Source: a virus
Virus record (IMG/VR): IMGVR_UViG_3300021225_000030
Coordinates: 1 to 25,187 of that record
Direction: 5' to 3' (one strand)
Length of the DNA stretch: 25,187 nucleotides
This document shows, one piece after another, positions 1 to 6,428 of the stretch. The number at the start of each line of letters is the position of its first letter. Position 1 is the first letter of the stretch. The notes below the pieces were generated by a model. The model did no database searches and was not told the origin of the DNA. It was given only the letters and a program-made list of their open reading frames with translations. A program made the translations under genes and the position numbers.

Positions 1-1
1 C

Positions 2-199
2 ACTTACTTGTACTGGAACGGCTCGGCCTTGGCTTGGGGTACTGTGGCGCAAGAGACGCCGATTGCTGAAACCAACCAGACAATCTCATCTAACTACACG
101 CTGACAACGGCTAAAAACGGCTTCAGTGTTGGGCCAGTCACAATCAATTCAGGCGTCACTGTTACGGTCGGCAGCGGCCAGCGTTGGCTGGTTGTTTAA
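2..199 (+). CDS. Tail fibre-like protein, C-terminal end (5' truncated by window)
   Basis: The frame is open to the left edge and ends at a TAA at 197-199, so only the last 65 residues are seen. The visible part starts TYLYWNGSALAW, a beta-strand-like W-N-G pattern common in phage fibres. It ends with a cap, NGFSVGPVTIN...GQRWLVV. The next gene (210-1082) ends with the same cap (NAFSVGPITIA...GQRWVVI), so the two are paralogous fibre ends. A TTG at 8 could serve as a start, but the open frame continues upstream and there is no ribosome site, so I treat it as a truncated gene. The fibre role is inferred from this similarity and from the neighbours. Confidence 0.7.
   Translation, partial: TYLYWNGSALAWGTVAQETPIAETNQTISSNYTLTTAKNGFSVGPVTINSGVTVTVGSGQRWLVV
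128..199 (+). repeat. C-terminal fibre cap module, copy 1
   Basis: This codes for the FSVGPVTI...TVTV..GQRWLVV end. It matches copy 2 at 1011-1082 in protein and partly in DNA (for example TCACAAT and GTTAC blocks). Two adjacent fibre genes therefore end with the same module. Confidence 0.6.
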
Positions 200-209
200 G
201 GAGTAAAAA

Positions 210-1082
210 ATGGCTGTCGTAGATTACACAACGAACCTTGGACTGGCGTTACCTACAACGGGTGACTTGGCCGGTCTTTGGGGCTATACAGTTAATGACT
301 CGATTACCTCCCTGCTGGATTCAGCAGTGGCCGGCACGACTACGTTAAACACAGATGCAGACACAACGCTGACAACAACAGATGGCGTAGCCAACCAAGC
401 ACGTGCAGCGGTCATTAACTGGACAGCCACAGGCACGGTCACTCGCTACATTAACGCCCCCAAGCACAGCAAAGTGTATGTGGTATTCAACAATACAGGC
501 GGCACGCAGTCTATTGTTCTTCGTGGTGGCCCAACATCCCCAACTACGGGTGTAACTATTCTTGCAGGCGACCAAGCAATGGTGGCTTGGAATGGCTCTG
601 ACTTTGAGAAGGTTGGCGGTGGTAATGCTGGCGGTTCCAACACACAAGTTCAGTTCAACAACGGCGGTAACTTTGACGGCTCATCTGGACTGACTTGGAA
701 CGGTACTACATTGACAGCCACGGCGCTGTCTGCGGGCTCTTTGACCCTGACTGGCTCGCCCCTGCCTATTGCTTCAGGCGGTACAAACTCTACGGCTACA
801 CCCACACTTGGCGGTGTTGGCTACGGCACAGGCACTGCTCACGCATATACAGCGGCAGGTACGGCTGGTAAGGTTTTGACATCTAACGGAGCGGCGGCTC
901 CAACTTGGGAAGATCCAGTAGCCCCTGTTGTAGCTGGCGGTGCTTTGCAAGTTAACACAGACACAGTTACGGCAAGCTACGTGCTGCCAACTGGCTCAAA
1001 CGCATTCTCTGTAGGGCCGATCACAATTGCTGACTCCTACACCGTTACAGTATCTGCGGGGCAGCGATGGGTGGTGATTTAA
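210..1082 (+). CDS. Tail fibre protein (290 aa)
   Basis: The ATG at 210 follows a strong ribosome site (AAGGAG, 10 bases after the previous stop). The N-terminus (MAVVDYTTNLGLALPTTGD, then LAGLWGYTVND) is a type often seen in phage tail or virion attachment domains. The rest is Thr/Gly/Ser/Asn-rich beta-type sequence. Around residues 217-233 is GTAGKVLTSNGAAAPTW, a module repeated in three other genes here. The last ~45 residues carry the FSVGPITI...GQRWVVI cap shared with the gene upstream. No enzymatic motif is seen. The 3' end overlaps the start of the homing endonuclease by 16 bases. The exact receptor or attachment partner cannot be told from sequence. Confidence 0.75.
   Translation: MAVVDYTTNLGLALPTTGDLAGLWGYTVNDSITSLLDSAVAGTTTLNTDADTTLTTTDGVANQARAAVINWTATGTVTRYINAPKHSKVYVVFNNTGGTQSIVLRGGPTSPTTGVTILAGDQAMVAWNGSDFEKVGGGNAGGSNTQVQFNNGGNFDGSSGLTWNGTTLTATALSAGSLTLTGSPLPIASGGTNSTATPTLGGVGYGTGTAHAYTAAGTAGKVLTSNGAAAPTWEDPVAPVVAGGALQVNTDTVTASYVLPTGSNAFSVGPITIADSYTVTVSAGQRWVVI
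858..908 (+). repeat. GTSGQVLTS..APTW module, copy 1
   Basis: Codes GTAGKVLTSNGAAAPTW, residues 217-233 of the fibre protein at 210-1082. Confidence 0.75.
1011..1082 (+). repeat. C-terminal fibre cap module, copy 2
   Basis: This codes for the FSVGPITI...TVTV..GQRWVVI end and is paralogous to 128-199. The start codon of the homing endonuclease lies inside it, across the codons for R and W of GQRW. Confidence 0.6.
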
Positions 1083-1768
1083 TTAGAATTGCGCACCTTT
1101 ACAAAATCACCGATACGGTGACTGGGCATCACTACATCGGAAAACACCGAGGTATGGTTCAGGACGGCTATTGGGGCAGTGGAACTGTGTGGAAGCGCCG
1201 GGTTAAAAAACACGGCACCGCTAATTTGACATATCAAATACTGGCCATTTCAGATTCAAAGTACATTCTTGATTTAGAACGCCGGTACGTTACGCATCAG
1301 TATTTGCAAGACAATCCACTGTGCTTAAATTTAATGCAAGGTGGGTATGGCCCCGATTGCCATACACAAGAGACGCTAGATAGAATGGCGGCAAAGTTGC
1401 GTGGCAGACCAAGTTGGAACAAAGGGGTTCCAATGCGTGAAGAAAGCAAGATTAAGCTAAGTATCGCAAAGATGGGCGCTACGCCACCAAACAAGGGCAA
1501 GCCGATGTCTGAAGTGTCAAAACAGCGTGTGTCAGAATCTAAGCGCGGTCAGCCGGGTTGGGGTAAAGGTGTTTCAAAATCTGCTGAGCAACGTGCCAAA
1601 ATTAGTGAGACGCTAAAAGGCAACACGCCTTGGAACAAAGGCGTTAAACTTCCAGAAGAGCAAGCTGCAAGGCTACGCACACTTGGGCTTGGCAGAAAAC
1701 ATTCTGAAGAAACTAAACAGAAAATGCGGGCTGCTCATGCGGCCAGAAAAAACGGAGCTTTAAAATGA
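1067..1768 (+). CDS. GIY-YIG homing endonuclease with NUMOD3-type repeats
   Basis: This 233-residue protein has a GIY-YIG nuclease N-terminus: LYK (residues 11-13, replacing GIY) and HHYIGKH (YIG at 23-25). DGYWGSG follows at 34-39, and a candidate metal-binding Glu sits in LDLERRYV (E71). Family relatives of this subtype have YIGKH...DGYMGSG, so the assignment is firm. The C-terminal half holds about five Lys-rich helical repeats of 21-24 residues, several ending in WNKG or similar (SWNKG, PPNKG, GWGKG, PWNKG). They resemble NUMOD3 DNA-binding motifs, with a last copy at HSEETKQKMRAAH. Such enzymes cut DNA and spread their own gene. The start overlaps the fibre gene upstream and the stop overlaps the next start (ATGA). 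Its bases look more A-rich than its neighbours, as expected for a mobile gene. Confidence 0.9.
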   Translation: MGGDLIRIAHLYKITDTVTGHHYIGKHRGMVQDGYWGSGTVWKRRVKKHGTANLTYQILAISDSKYILDLERRYVTHQYLQDNPLCLNLMQGGYGPDCHTQETLDRMAAKLRGRPSWNKGVPMREESKIKLSIAKMGATPPNKGKPMSEVSKQRVSESKRGQPGWGKGVSKSAEQRAKISETLKGNTPWNKGVKLPEEQAARLRTLGLGRKHSEETKQKMRAAHAARKNGALK

Positions 1769-2337
1769 GCATAATTAGCGCTGGCACTACGACAACTACC
1801 GCCTTAAGTAGCACAGGTAATACCGACGGCACGTTGCAGTTCCAAGTTAACGGCACCACACCTTCGGTCACATTGAACACGTTGGGTGCTATTGGTGTTG
1901 GTTCTTCGCCCGGTTACGGTACATCAGGTCAGGTTTTGACTTCTGGGGGTTCTACTGTTGCACCTTCATGGTCTAACGTGACTGTGCCTTCTGGCGCTAC
2001 GCTGACCAATCCAACGATTACAAACTACACAGAAACAACGTACACAGCTAATTCCAGCACAGCAATTACACTGGCGCTGACCAACGGCACGGTTCAGATC
2101 ATTACACTGACTGGCACTTGCACAATCACAATGCCTACTGTTGCGGCGGGTAAATCGTTCACTTTGCTTTTGAAAACAGGCGCCGGAAGCTACACAGTAA
2201 CTTGGTCTACGGTTCAGTGGCCAAGCGGCACAGCCCCAACGTTGACAAGCACAGCGTCCAAAATGGACAAGTTTGTGTTCACCAGTGATGGCACATATTG
2301 GTACGGAAGCGTTGCTGGCCAGAACTACACCGCATAA
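1765..2337 (+). CDS. Tail fibre/virion structural protein (190 aa)
   Basis: The start lies in the ATGA overlap with the endonuclease stop, behind a GGAG ribosome site, so translation is probably coupled. The N-terminal third (TVTLNT-like, then AIGVGSSPGYGTSGQVLTSGG) is paralogous to the 103-residue gene at 5706-6017 (LALGVGSSPSYGTSGQLLTSSG). The remainder (about 80-190) is a Thr-rich beta domain that ends KFVFTSDGTYWYGSVAGQNYTA-like. That form is common in phage fibres, where a W-Y-rich C-terminal strand closes the domain. No catalytic motif is visible. I infer a role in receptor binding or fibre decoration. Confidence 0.65.
   Translation: MSIISAGTTTTTALSSTGNTDGTLQFQVNGTTPSVTLNTLGAIGVGSSPGYGTSGQVLTSGGSTVAPSWSNVTVPSGATLTNPTITNYTETTYTANSSTAITLALTNGTVQIITLTGTCTITMPTVAAGKSFTLLLKTGAGSYTVTWSTVQWPSGTAPTLTSTASKMDKFVFTSDGTYWYGSVAGQNYTA
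1918..1971 (+). repeat. GTSGQVLTS..APTW module, copy 2
   Basis: Codes GTSGQVLTSGGSTVAPSW, residues 52-69 of the protein at 1765-2337. It shares the 16-base stretch GGTCAGGTTTTGACTT with copy 3. Confidence 0.8.
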
Positions 2338-2346
2338 GGGGTTTTA

Positions 2347-4329
2347 ATGTTTTCAAGCAATACAACCCAAGTCAGCAATGCAGTAACGTACATCGAGGAC
2401 GTATTTTCAACGTACGTCTATTCAGGTAATGGCTCTACACAGACTATCACGAATGGCATTGACTTGGCTGGTAAAGGTGGTTTAGTTTGGGCAAAATGTA
2501 GAACTGGAGCATATTCACATATGCTTCAGGATACTGTCAGAGGCAGTTATAAATACATTCAAAGTGACAATACAGTAGGTCAAAATAGTAATCCATTATT
2601 TGATTGGTTTAAATCATTTAATAGTGATGGATTTACTGTTGCCTATACGCCTTCATATGGCCCTGTACTTAATGACCCAATCTTAAATGCAAGTGGTCAA
2701 ACGTACGCTTCATGGACATTCCGCAAGCAACCAAAGTTCTTTGATGTTGTGACTTTTACTACTGCTGGAGACGGTAGCGCCACAGTAAATCATACTCTTG
2801 GCTCAACAGCTGGAATGGTAATCATCAAGGGAACTTCTGCAAGTGATTGGTTAGTCTATCATCGTAGCCTTGCAAGCACATCAAATTACTTGGTTTTGCA
2901 ATCTACATCTGCTGCGGGAGATTATGGATCATCTTGGATAACAACTTCTAGTACACAAATTACATTCCCGTCTGGAGGTCTTCTTGCAGGTGGTTCAACT
3001 TATGTTATGTATCTCTACGCCCACAACGCAGGAGGCTTTGGTCTGACTGGTACAGACAATGTGATTTCGTGTGGGAGTTACACAGGTAATGGAACTACTG
3101 TTGGCCCTGATGTGAACTTAGGGTATGAGCCACAGTTCTTGATGGTTAAGAATACATCTGCCGTTGGTAGTTGGTTTATGTGGGATTCCATGCGTGGAAT
3201 TACAGCAGATGGTTCAGTACAAAACTTAACTGCAAATGCTTCAACTGCAGAAACTACTAGCAGTTCTGCAATGTCAATTAACGCTACTGGATTTAGCCCA
3301 AGGTCGCTTGTATTTAGCGGCTCAGGCTCAACCTACATCTACATAGCCATTCGTAGAGGCCCAATGAAAGTGCCTACGAGTGGAACGAGTGTGTTTGCGC
3401 CTGTTGCTTACACAGGAACAAACGTAGACAACAGATTGGTAAATACAGGAATCGTCACAGACATGACGATGGCGCGTATAAGGACTGCTTTGTCTACTGG
3501 AAGTTTCTATACAGCGGATAGATTGCGTGGCGATTACTTTATTGGTACTGCTGTAACAGACGCAGAAGCTACGGACGCTGATTCGTTTATGACGCCTACT
3601 GTTGGTTATGGCAATTCATTCTCTGCAATGAATGGTTTTGGTGTTGGCAATGATGCGACAAGACAGCTAAACCAATCGTCAACATCGCAACTTGCTTACG
3701 CATTCCAACGCGCCCCTAGCTTCTTTGATGAGGTTTGCTATACGGGGACAGGAGTTGCTCGCACGGTCAATCACAACTTGGGAGTGGCTCCAGAGTTGAT
3801 CTTGTTGAAATGCAGAAACGCTGTTGCGTTCTGGCCTGTATATGCTGCTCCGCTGGGTACTACTAAGTACTTGTCGTTGAATCAAGTCAATGGAGCAAGC
3901 TCAGACACTGGCGGCGCGTACTGGAACAACACATCACCAACTAGCTCGGTATTTTCTCTCGGTATTGGTGGCCCAGCGTCAAACTCGAACGGAAATACCT
4001 ACGTCGCTTACCTATTTGCAACCTGTGCTGGTGTTTCCAAAGTAGGAAGCTACACAGGCACAGATGCCACTCAAACAATTAACTGCGGTTTTTCTGGGGG
4101 TGCGCGTTTTGTACTAATTAAGAAAACAAACGGGACAGGTAATTGGCTTGTTTGGGATTCAGCCAGAGGTATGATTTCAGGTACTGACCCATCATTAAGA
4201 CTAAATTCCAATCTTGCTGAACAAAACTCAGACGATGTTTATGCAATAGCAGGTGGCTTTCAACTTGTTAGCGCTGCTGGAGAGATAAACGGGCTTGGCG
4301 ACACATACATTTATTTAGCAATCGCATAA
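2347..4329 (+). CDS. Large tail fibre/adhesin with internal duplication (660 aa)
   Basis: This Gly/Ser/Thr-rich beta protein has no signal peptide. It consists of two copies of a ~325-residue unit. FFDVVTFTT at residue 131 matches FFDEVCYTG at 459. DTVRG at 62 matches DRLRG at 391. WDSMRG at 279 matches WDSARG at 603. The first unit ends STYIYIAIRR and the second DTYIYLAIA. Within each unit, smaller domains recur (YTGNGTT..., G..P.FLMVKN, W.VWDS.RG) of the type annotated in marine phages as DUF7483-like, lectin-like domains; that link is from memory. The gene directly precedes a tail assembly chaperone, which supports a receptor-binding role. Much of 2470-3340 looks more A/T-rich than its neighbours. 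Confidence 0.75.
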   Translation: MFSSNTTQVSNAVTYIEDVFSTYVYSGNGSTQTITNGIDLAGKGGLVWAKCRTGAYSHMLQDTVRGSYKYIQSDNTVGQNSNPLFDWFKSFNSDGFTVAYTPSYGPVLNDPILNASGQTYASWTFRKQPKFFDVVTFTTAGDGSATVNHTLGSTAGMVIIKGTSASDWLVYHRSLASTSNYLVLQSTSAAGDYGSSWITTSSTQITFPSGGLLAGGSTYVMYLYAHNAGGFGLTGTDNVISCGSYTGNGTTVGPDVNLGYEPQFLMVKNTSAVGSWFMWDSMRGITADGSVQNLTANASTAETTSSSAMSINATGFSPRSLVFSGSGSTYIYIAIRRGPMKVPTSGTSVFAPVAYTGTNVDNRLVNTGIVTDMTMARIRTALSTGSFYTADRLRGDYFIGTAVTDAEATDADSFMTPTVGYGNSFSAMNGFGVGNDATRQLNQSSTSQLAYAFQRAPSFFDEVCYTGTGVARTVNHNLGVAPELILLKCRNAVAFWPVYAAPLGTTKYLSLNQVNGASSDTGGAYWNNTSPTSSVFSLGIGGPASNSNGNTYVAYLFATCAGVSKVGSYTGTDATQTINCGFSGGARFVLIKKTNGTGNWLVWDSARGMISGTDPSLRLNSNLAEQNSDDVYAIAGGFQLVSAAGEINGLGDTYIYLAIA

Positions 4330-4338
4330 GGAATCATC

Positions 4339-4785
4339 ATGCAAGTACGAATCAGAGAAACAGGCGCAGTCATGTATGAGGGCGAGTTCCGCGCTCTGCA
4401 TCCCAACACATCATTCCCAGTTCAATTGGGCGAGGAGCTGCTCAACGCCATGGGCGCGGACGTTGTGTTTGAAGGCCCACAAGCCCAGCCTACCCGCTAC
4501 CAAGTGGCATACCGCAACGGCGTGGAAAAGATTGACGGCAAGTGGTACACAAAGTACAGCGTATCCGATATGGGCGCTGAAGCCAAAGCTGTTTTGGATG
4601 CAAGCCAAGCCCAGAATGTCCGTGCAGAACGTGACCGCAAAATTGCAGAAACAGACTGGACACAGGGCAAGGATATACCTGACAATATCAGTACTAAGTG
4701 GGCGACTTATCGCCAAGCACTGCGGGATGTCCCAGCCCAAACGGGCTTCCCTTGGACTGTGCAGTGGCCAACAAAACCGGAGTAA
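4339..4785 (+). CDS. Tail fibre assembly chaperone (Phage_tail_APC-like)
   Basis: This 148-residue protein has the C-terminal signature of phage tail assembly chaperones: RDRKIAETDWTQ near residue 98, then YRQALRDVPAQTGFPW and a final WPTKPE. The N-terminal half (MQVRIRETGAVMYEGEFR, then YQVAYRNGVEKIDGKW) resembles the part that contacts the fibre in such proteins. Proteins of this family help fold or trimerise the fibre encoded next to them. Here that is most likely the 660-residue protein ending 9 bases upstream, or the fibre starting 3 bases downstream. The ATG at 4339 follows AAGGAA. It is a full-length member by length. Confidence 0.8.
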   Translation: MQVRIRETGAVMYEGEFRALHPNTSFPVQLGEELLNAMGADVVFEGPQAQPTRYQVAYRNGVEKIDGKWYTKYSVSDMGAEAKAVLDASQAQNVRAERDRKIAETDWTQGKDIPDNISTKWATYRQALRDVPAQTGFPWTVQWPTKPE

Positions 4786-4788
4786 AAA

Positions 4789-5529
4789 ATGAGCGTCATA
4801 ATTAACGGTAGCAACACACCCACGGCTGGTGGCGTAACGTACGGCGACGGGACTCAGTATGCAACAACAGCAGCGGGTTCGGCTGGTGGCGTTTTGTATT
4901 CTGCGGGTTCTAGTGCGCCAGCGTTTACAGCCGCCGGTACTTCTGGTCAGGTTTTGACTTCGGCTGGGGCATCGGCTCCAACTTGGTCAACTCCGAGCAG
5001 CAGCGCATTAGTGTTCTTGTCTTCAACAACTGTATCTACTCCCGTAGCTAGCGTAACGTTAAATTTCAATTCGACATACAACGACTATATCATTGAGATT
5101 GACAATCTCTATTGGAGTGCTACTGGGGACAGACTGAGCTTTAGATTTGTTACTGGTAGCGTCGAGGACGATCAAACGTACACTTCGTCTGGTTACGGTT
5201 ATCGGTCAAACGGATCCGCGGCTGCTACGGCATCAGCCACGAGTGTCGGGTATTTGCAATCTAGTAACTTAGCCAATACGTCTGGCGCGGGTAAATCTAC
5301 CAGTGCGTATTTGACGGTCAGCGGAATTAACAGTTCGTCACTGGACAAAACGGTATTTAGTAATTTTGTCGGCTGCTATCAACTAACGTCGGATATCGTA
5401 GCTGGCTTTGTTGGCGTTCGATACAACAACGGAACAAACCCTGACAAGATTAGGTTCTTCAACCAATCTGCAGGTTCTATCGACATCACCGCAGGCACAT
5501 TCAAACTTTACGGAGTGGCGAAGTCATGA
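4789..5529 (+). CDS. Tail fibre protein (246 aa)
   Basis: The ATG follows a GGAG that overlaps the previous gene's end. The N-terminus (MSVIINGSNTPTAGGVTYGD, then GTQYATT) is a short attachment-type segment widely seen at fibre N-termini. Residues 50-66 hold GTSGQVLTSAGASAPTW. The following domain (about 75-246) begins LVFLSSTTV and runs through LNFNSTYNDYIIEIDNLYW to a closing FKLYGVAKS. It is a beta-sandwich-like phage fibre head, recognisable from the YNDY.IEI pattern and the end in G-V-A. The stop overlaps the next start by 4 bases (ATGA). I infer a receptor-binding tip. Confidence 0.7.
   Translation: MSVIINGSNTPTAGGVTYGDGTQYATTAAGSAGGVLYSAGSSAPAFTAAGTSGQVLTSAGASAPTWSTPSSSALVFLSSTTVSTPVASVTLNFNSTYNDYIIEIDNLYWSATGDRLSFRFVTGSVEDDQTYTSSGYGYRSNGSAAATASATSVGYLQSSNLANTSGAGKSTSAYLTVSGINSSSLDKTVFSNFVGCYQLTSDIVAGFVGVRYNNGTNPDKIRFFNQSAGSIDITAGTFKLYGVAKS
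4936..4986 (+). repeat. GTSGQVLTS..APTW module, copy 3
   Basis: Codes GTSGQVLTSAGASAPTW, residues 50-66 of the protein at 4789-5529. Confidence 0.8.
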
Positions 5530-5702
5530 CAAGAGCAGTTTATGAAGACGGAGTATTGCGTGAATGCACACCAGAGGAAATCGCAGAGTTGGAAGCTCGA
5601 GCTGCTGCTATTATCCCTTTAGCCGAATATTCAGCACCAACCAAAGAAGAATTGCTTGCCCAGTTGCAGGCACTCCAAACTCAAATCCAATCACTGGAGT
5701 AA
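5526..5702 (+). CDS. Small fibre-associated protein (58 aa), chaperone-like
   Basis: A short gene starting in the ATGA overlap with the fibre stop and ending TAA at 5700-5702. The protein begins MTRAVYEDGVLRECTPEEIA, has an acidic helix (AELEARAAAI) and ends in a coiled-coil-like helix (TKEELLAQLQALQTQIQSLE). That C-terminal helix type is common at the ends of small phage tail-fibre assembly proteins. The tight coupling to a fibre gene fits a chaperone or a fibre-binding factor. It is too short for a firm family call. Confidence 0.6.
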   Translation: MTRAVYEDGVLRECTPEEIAELEARAAAIIPLAEYSAPTKEELLAQLQALQTQIQSLE

Positions 5703-5705
5703 CAC

Positions 5706-6017
5706 ATGCCATCAACAATAAATGCGGACAACGGCGTAGTTTCCGGTTCATCCGGCCTGAAATCGACAGCCGACACCAGCGGTGTTTTGGCATTGCAATC
5801 CAACGGCACTACGGGTCTGACGCTTAATACGTCTTTGGCTTTGGGTGTTGGCTCATCGCCAAGCTATGGAACATCTGGTCAACTTTTAACATCTTCTGGG
5901 TCTGGCGCAGCGCCAACTTGGACAACTGTATCTGGCGGAGCGCAGGGCTTCGTGACACAATATACAGGCGGAAATACCCCACCAACTCAAGCCATTGATG
6001 GTTTTGCTTTAATTTAA
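5706..6017 (+). CDS. Short fibre-like protein (103 aa)
   Basis: The ATG at 5706 follows GGAG. The protein has a Ser/Gly/Thr-rich N-terminus, then LTLNTSLALGVGSSPSYGT and SGQLLTSSGSGAAPTW (module at residues 55-72), and ends GGNTPPTQAIDGFALI. It is paralogous to the first ~75 residues of the protein at 1765-2337 but lacks that protein's C-terminal domain. It could be a naturally short virion decoration, or the remnant of a longer fibre that lost its tip. The reading frame and ribosome site are intact. Confidence 0.6.
   Translation: MPSTINADNGVVSGSSGLKSTADTSGVLALQSNGTTGLTLNTSLALGVGSSPSYGTSGQLLTSSGSGAAPTWTTVSGGAQGFVTQYTGGNTPPTQAIDGFALI
5868..5921 (+). repeat. GTSGQVLTS..APTW module, copy 4
   Basis: Codes GTSGQLLTSSGSGAAPTW, residues 55-72 of the protein at 5706-6017. 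The upstream DNA coding GVGSSP.YG is also similar to that before copy 2. Confidence 0.8.
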
Positions 6018-6026
6018 GGAGCGAGT

Positions 6027-6428
6027 ATGTCAACTTCAGCGCAATATGCGTCAACCCCCAAAGTAGGCTCAGCCCTACTTACCACAGCGGACACCTCGTT
6101 GACCGCACCTACAACTGTCGGAACCGTCCTTTCTGCGGGTGCTTCTGGTACACGTATTGACTACATTGATGTTCAGGGCGTCGCAACTACTGTGGCCGGT
6201 CTGGTGAACTTGTTTATCTATGACGGTTCTAATTACATCTTGTGGCAGCAGATTCCTGTGCAGGCAATTACGTCAAGCACAACTGTCCCAGCTTTCTCAT
6301 CGGTTATTTCAAGCAACGGTAACGCTAACGTGATGCCTTTGACTATTCCAACAGGCTACTCCTTACGTGCAACAGTAACAACTGCACAAACAGGCGTTCG
6401 AGTAACAGCTTACGGAGGTGACTTCTAA
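6027..6428 (+). CDS. Virion structural protein, beta-rich (133 aa)
   Basis: The start follows AAGGAG. The protein starts MSTSAQYASTPKVGSALLTT and contains RIDYIDVQGVATTVAGLVNL, FIYDGSNYILWQQIPV and a closing TAYGGDF. The alternation of small and hydrophobic residues suggests a beta sandwich. The I-x-x-I-x-V-Q...L-F-I-Y-D-G pattern is recurrent in phage proteins near the tail tip; I know no precise function. Its stop overlaps the start of the glycine-rich adhesin by one base (TAATG), so the two are probably translated together and may form one structure. Confidence 0.6.
   Translation: MSTSAQYASTPKVGSALLTTADTSLTAPTTVGTVLSAGASGTRIDYIDVQGVATTVAGLVNLFIYDGSNYILWQQIPVQAITSSTTVPAFSSVISSNGNANVMPLTIPTGYSLRATVTTAQTGVRVTAYGGDF

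Noticed and set aside
4376-4792. Second + strand frame overlapping the tail chaperone gene
   Set aside because: Out of frame with a clear Phage_tail_APC signature gene, no own ribosome site, and no recognisable pattern.
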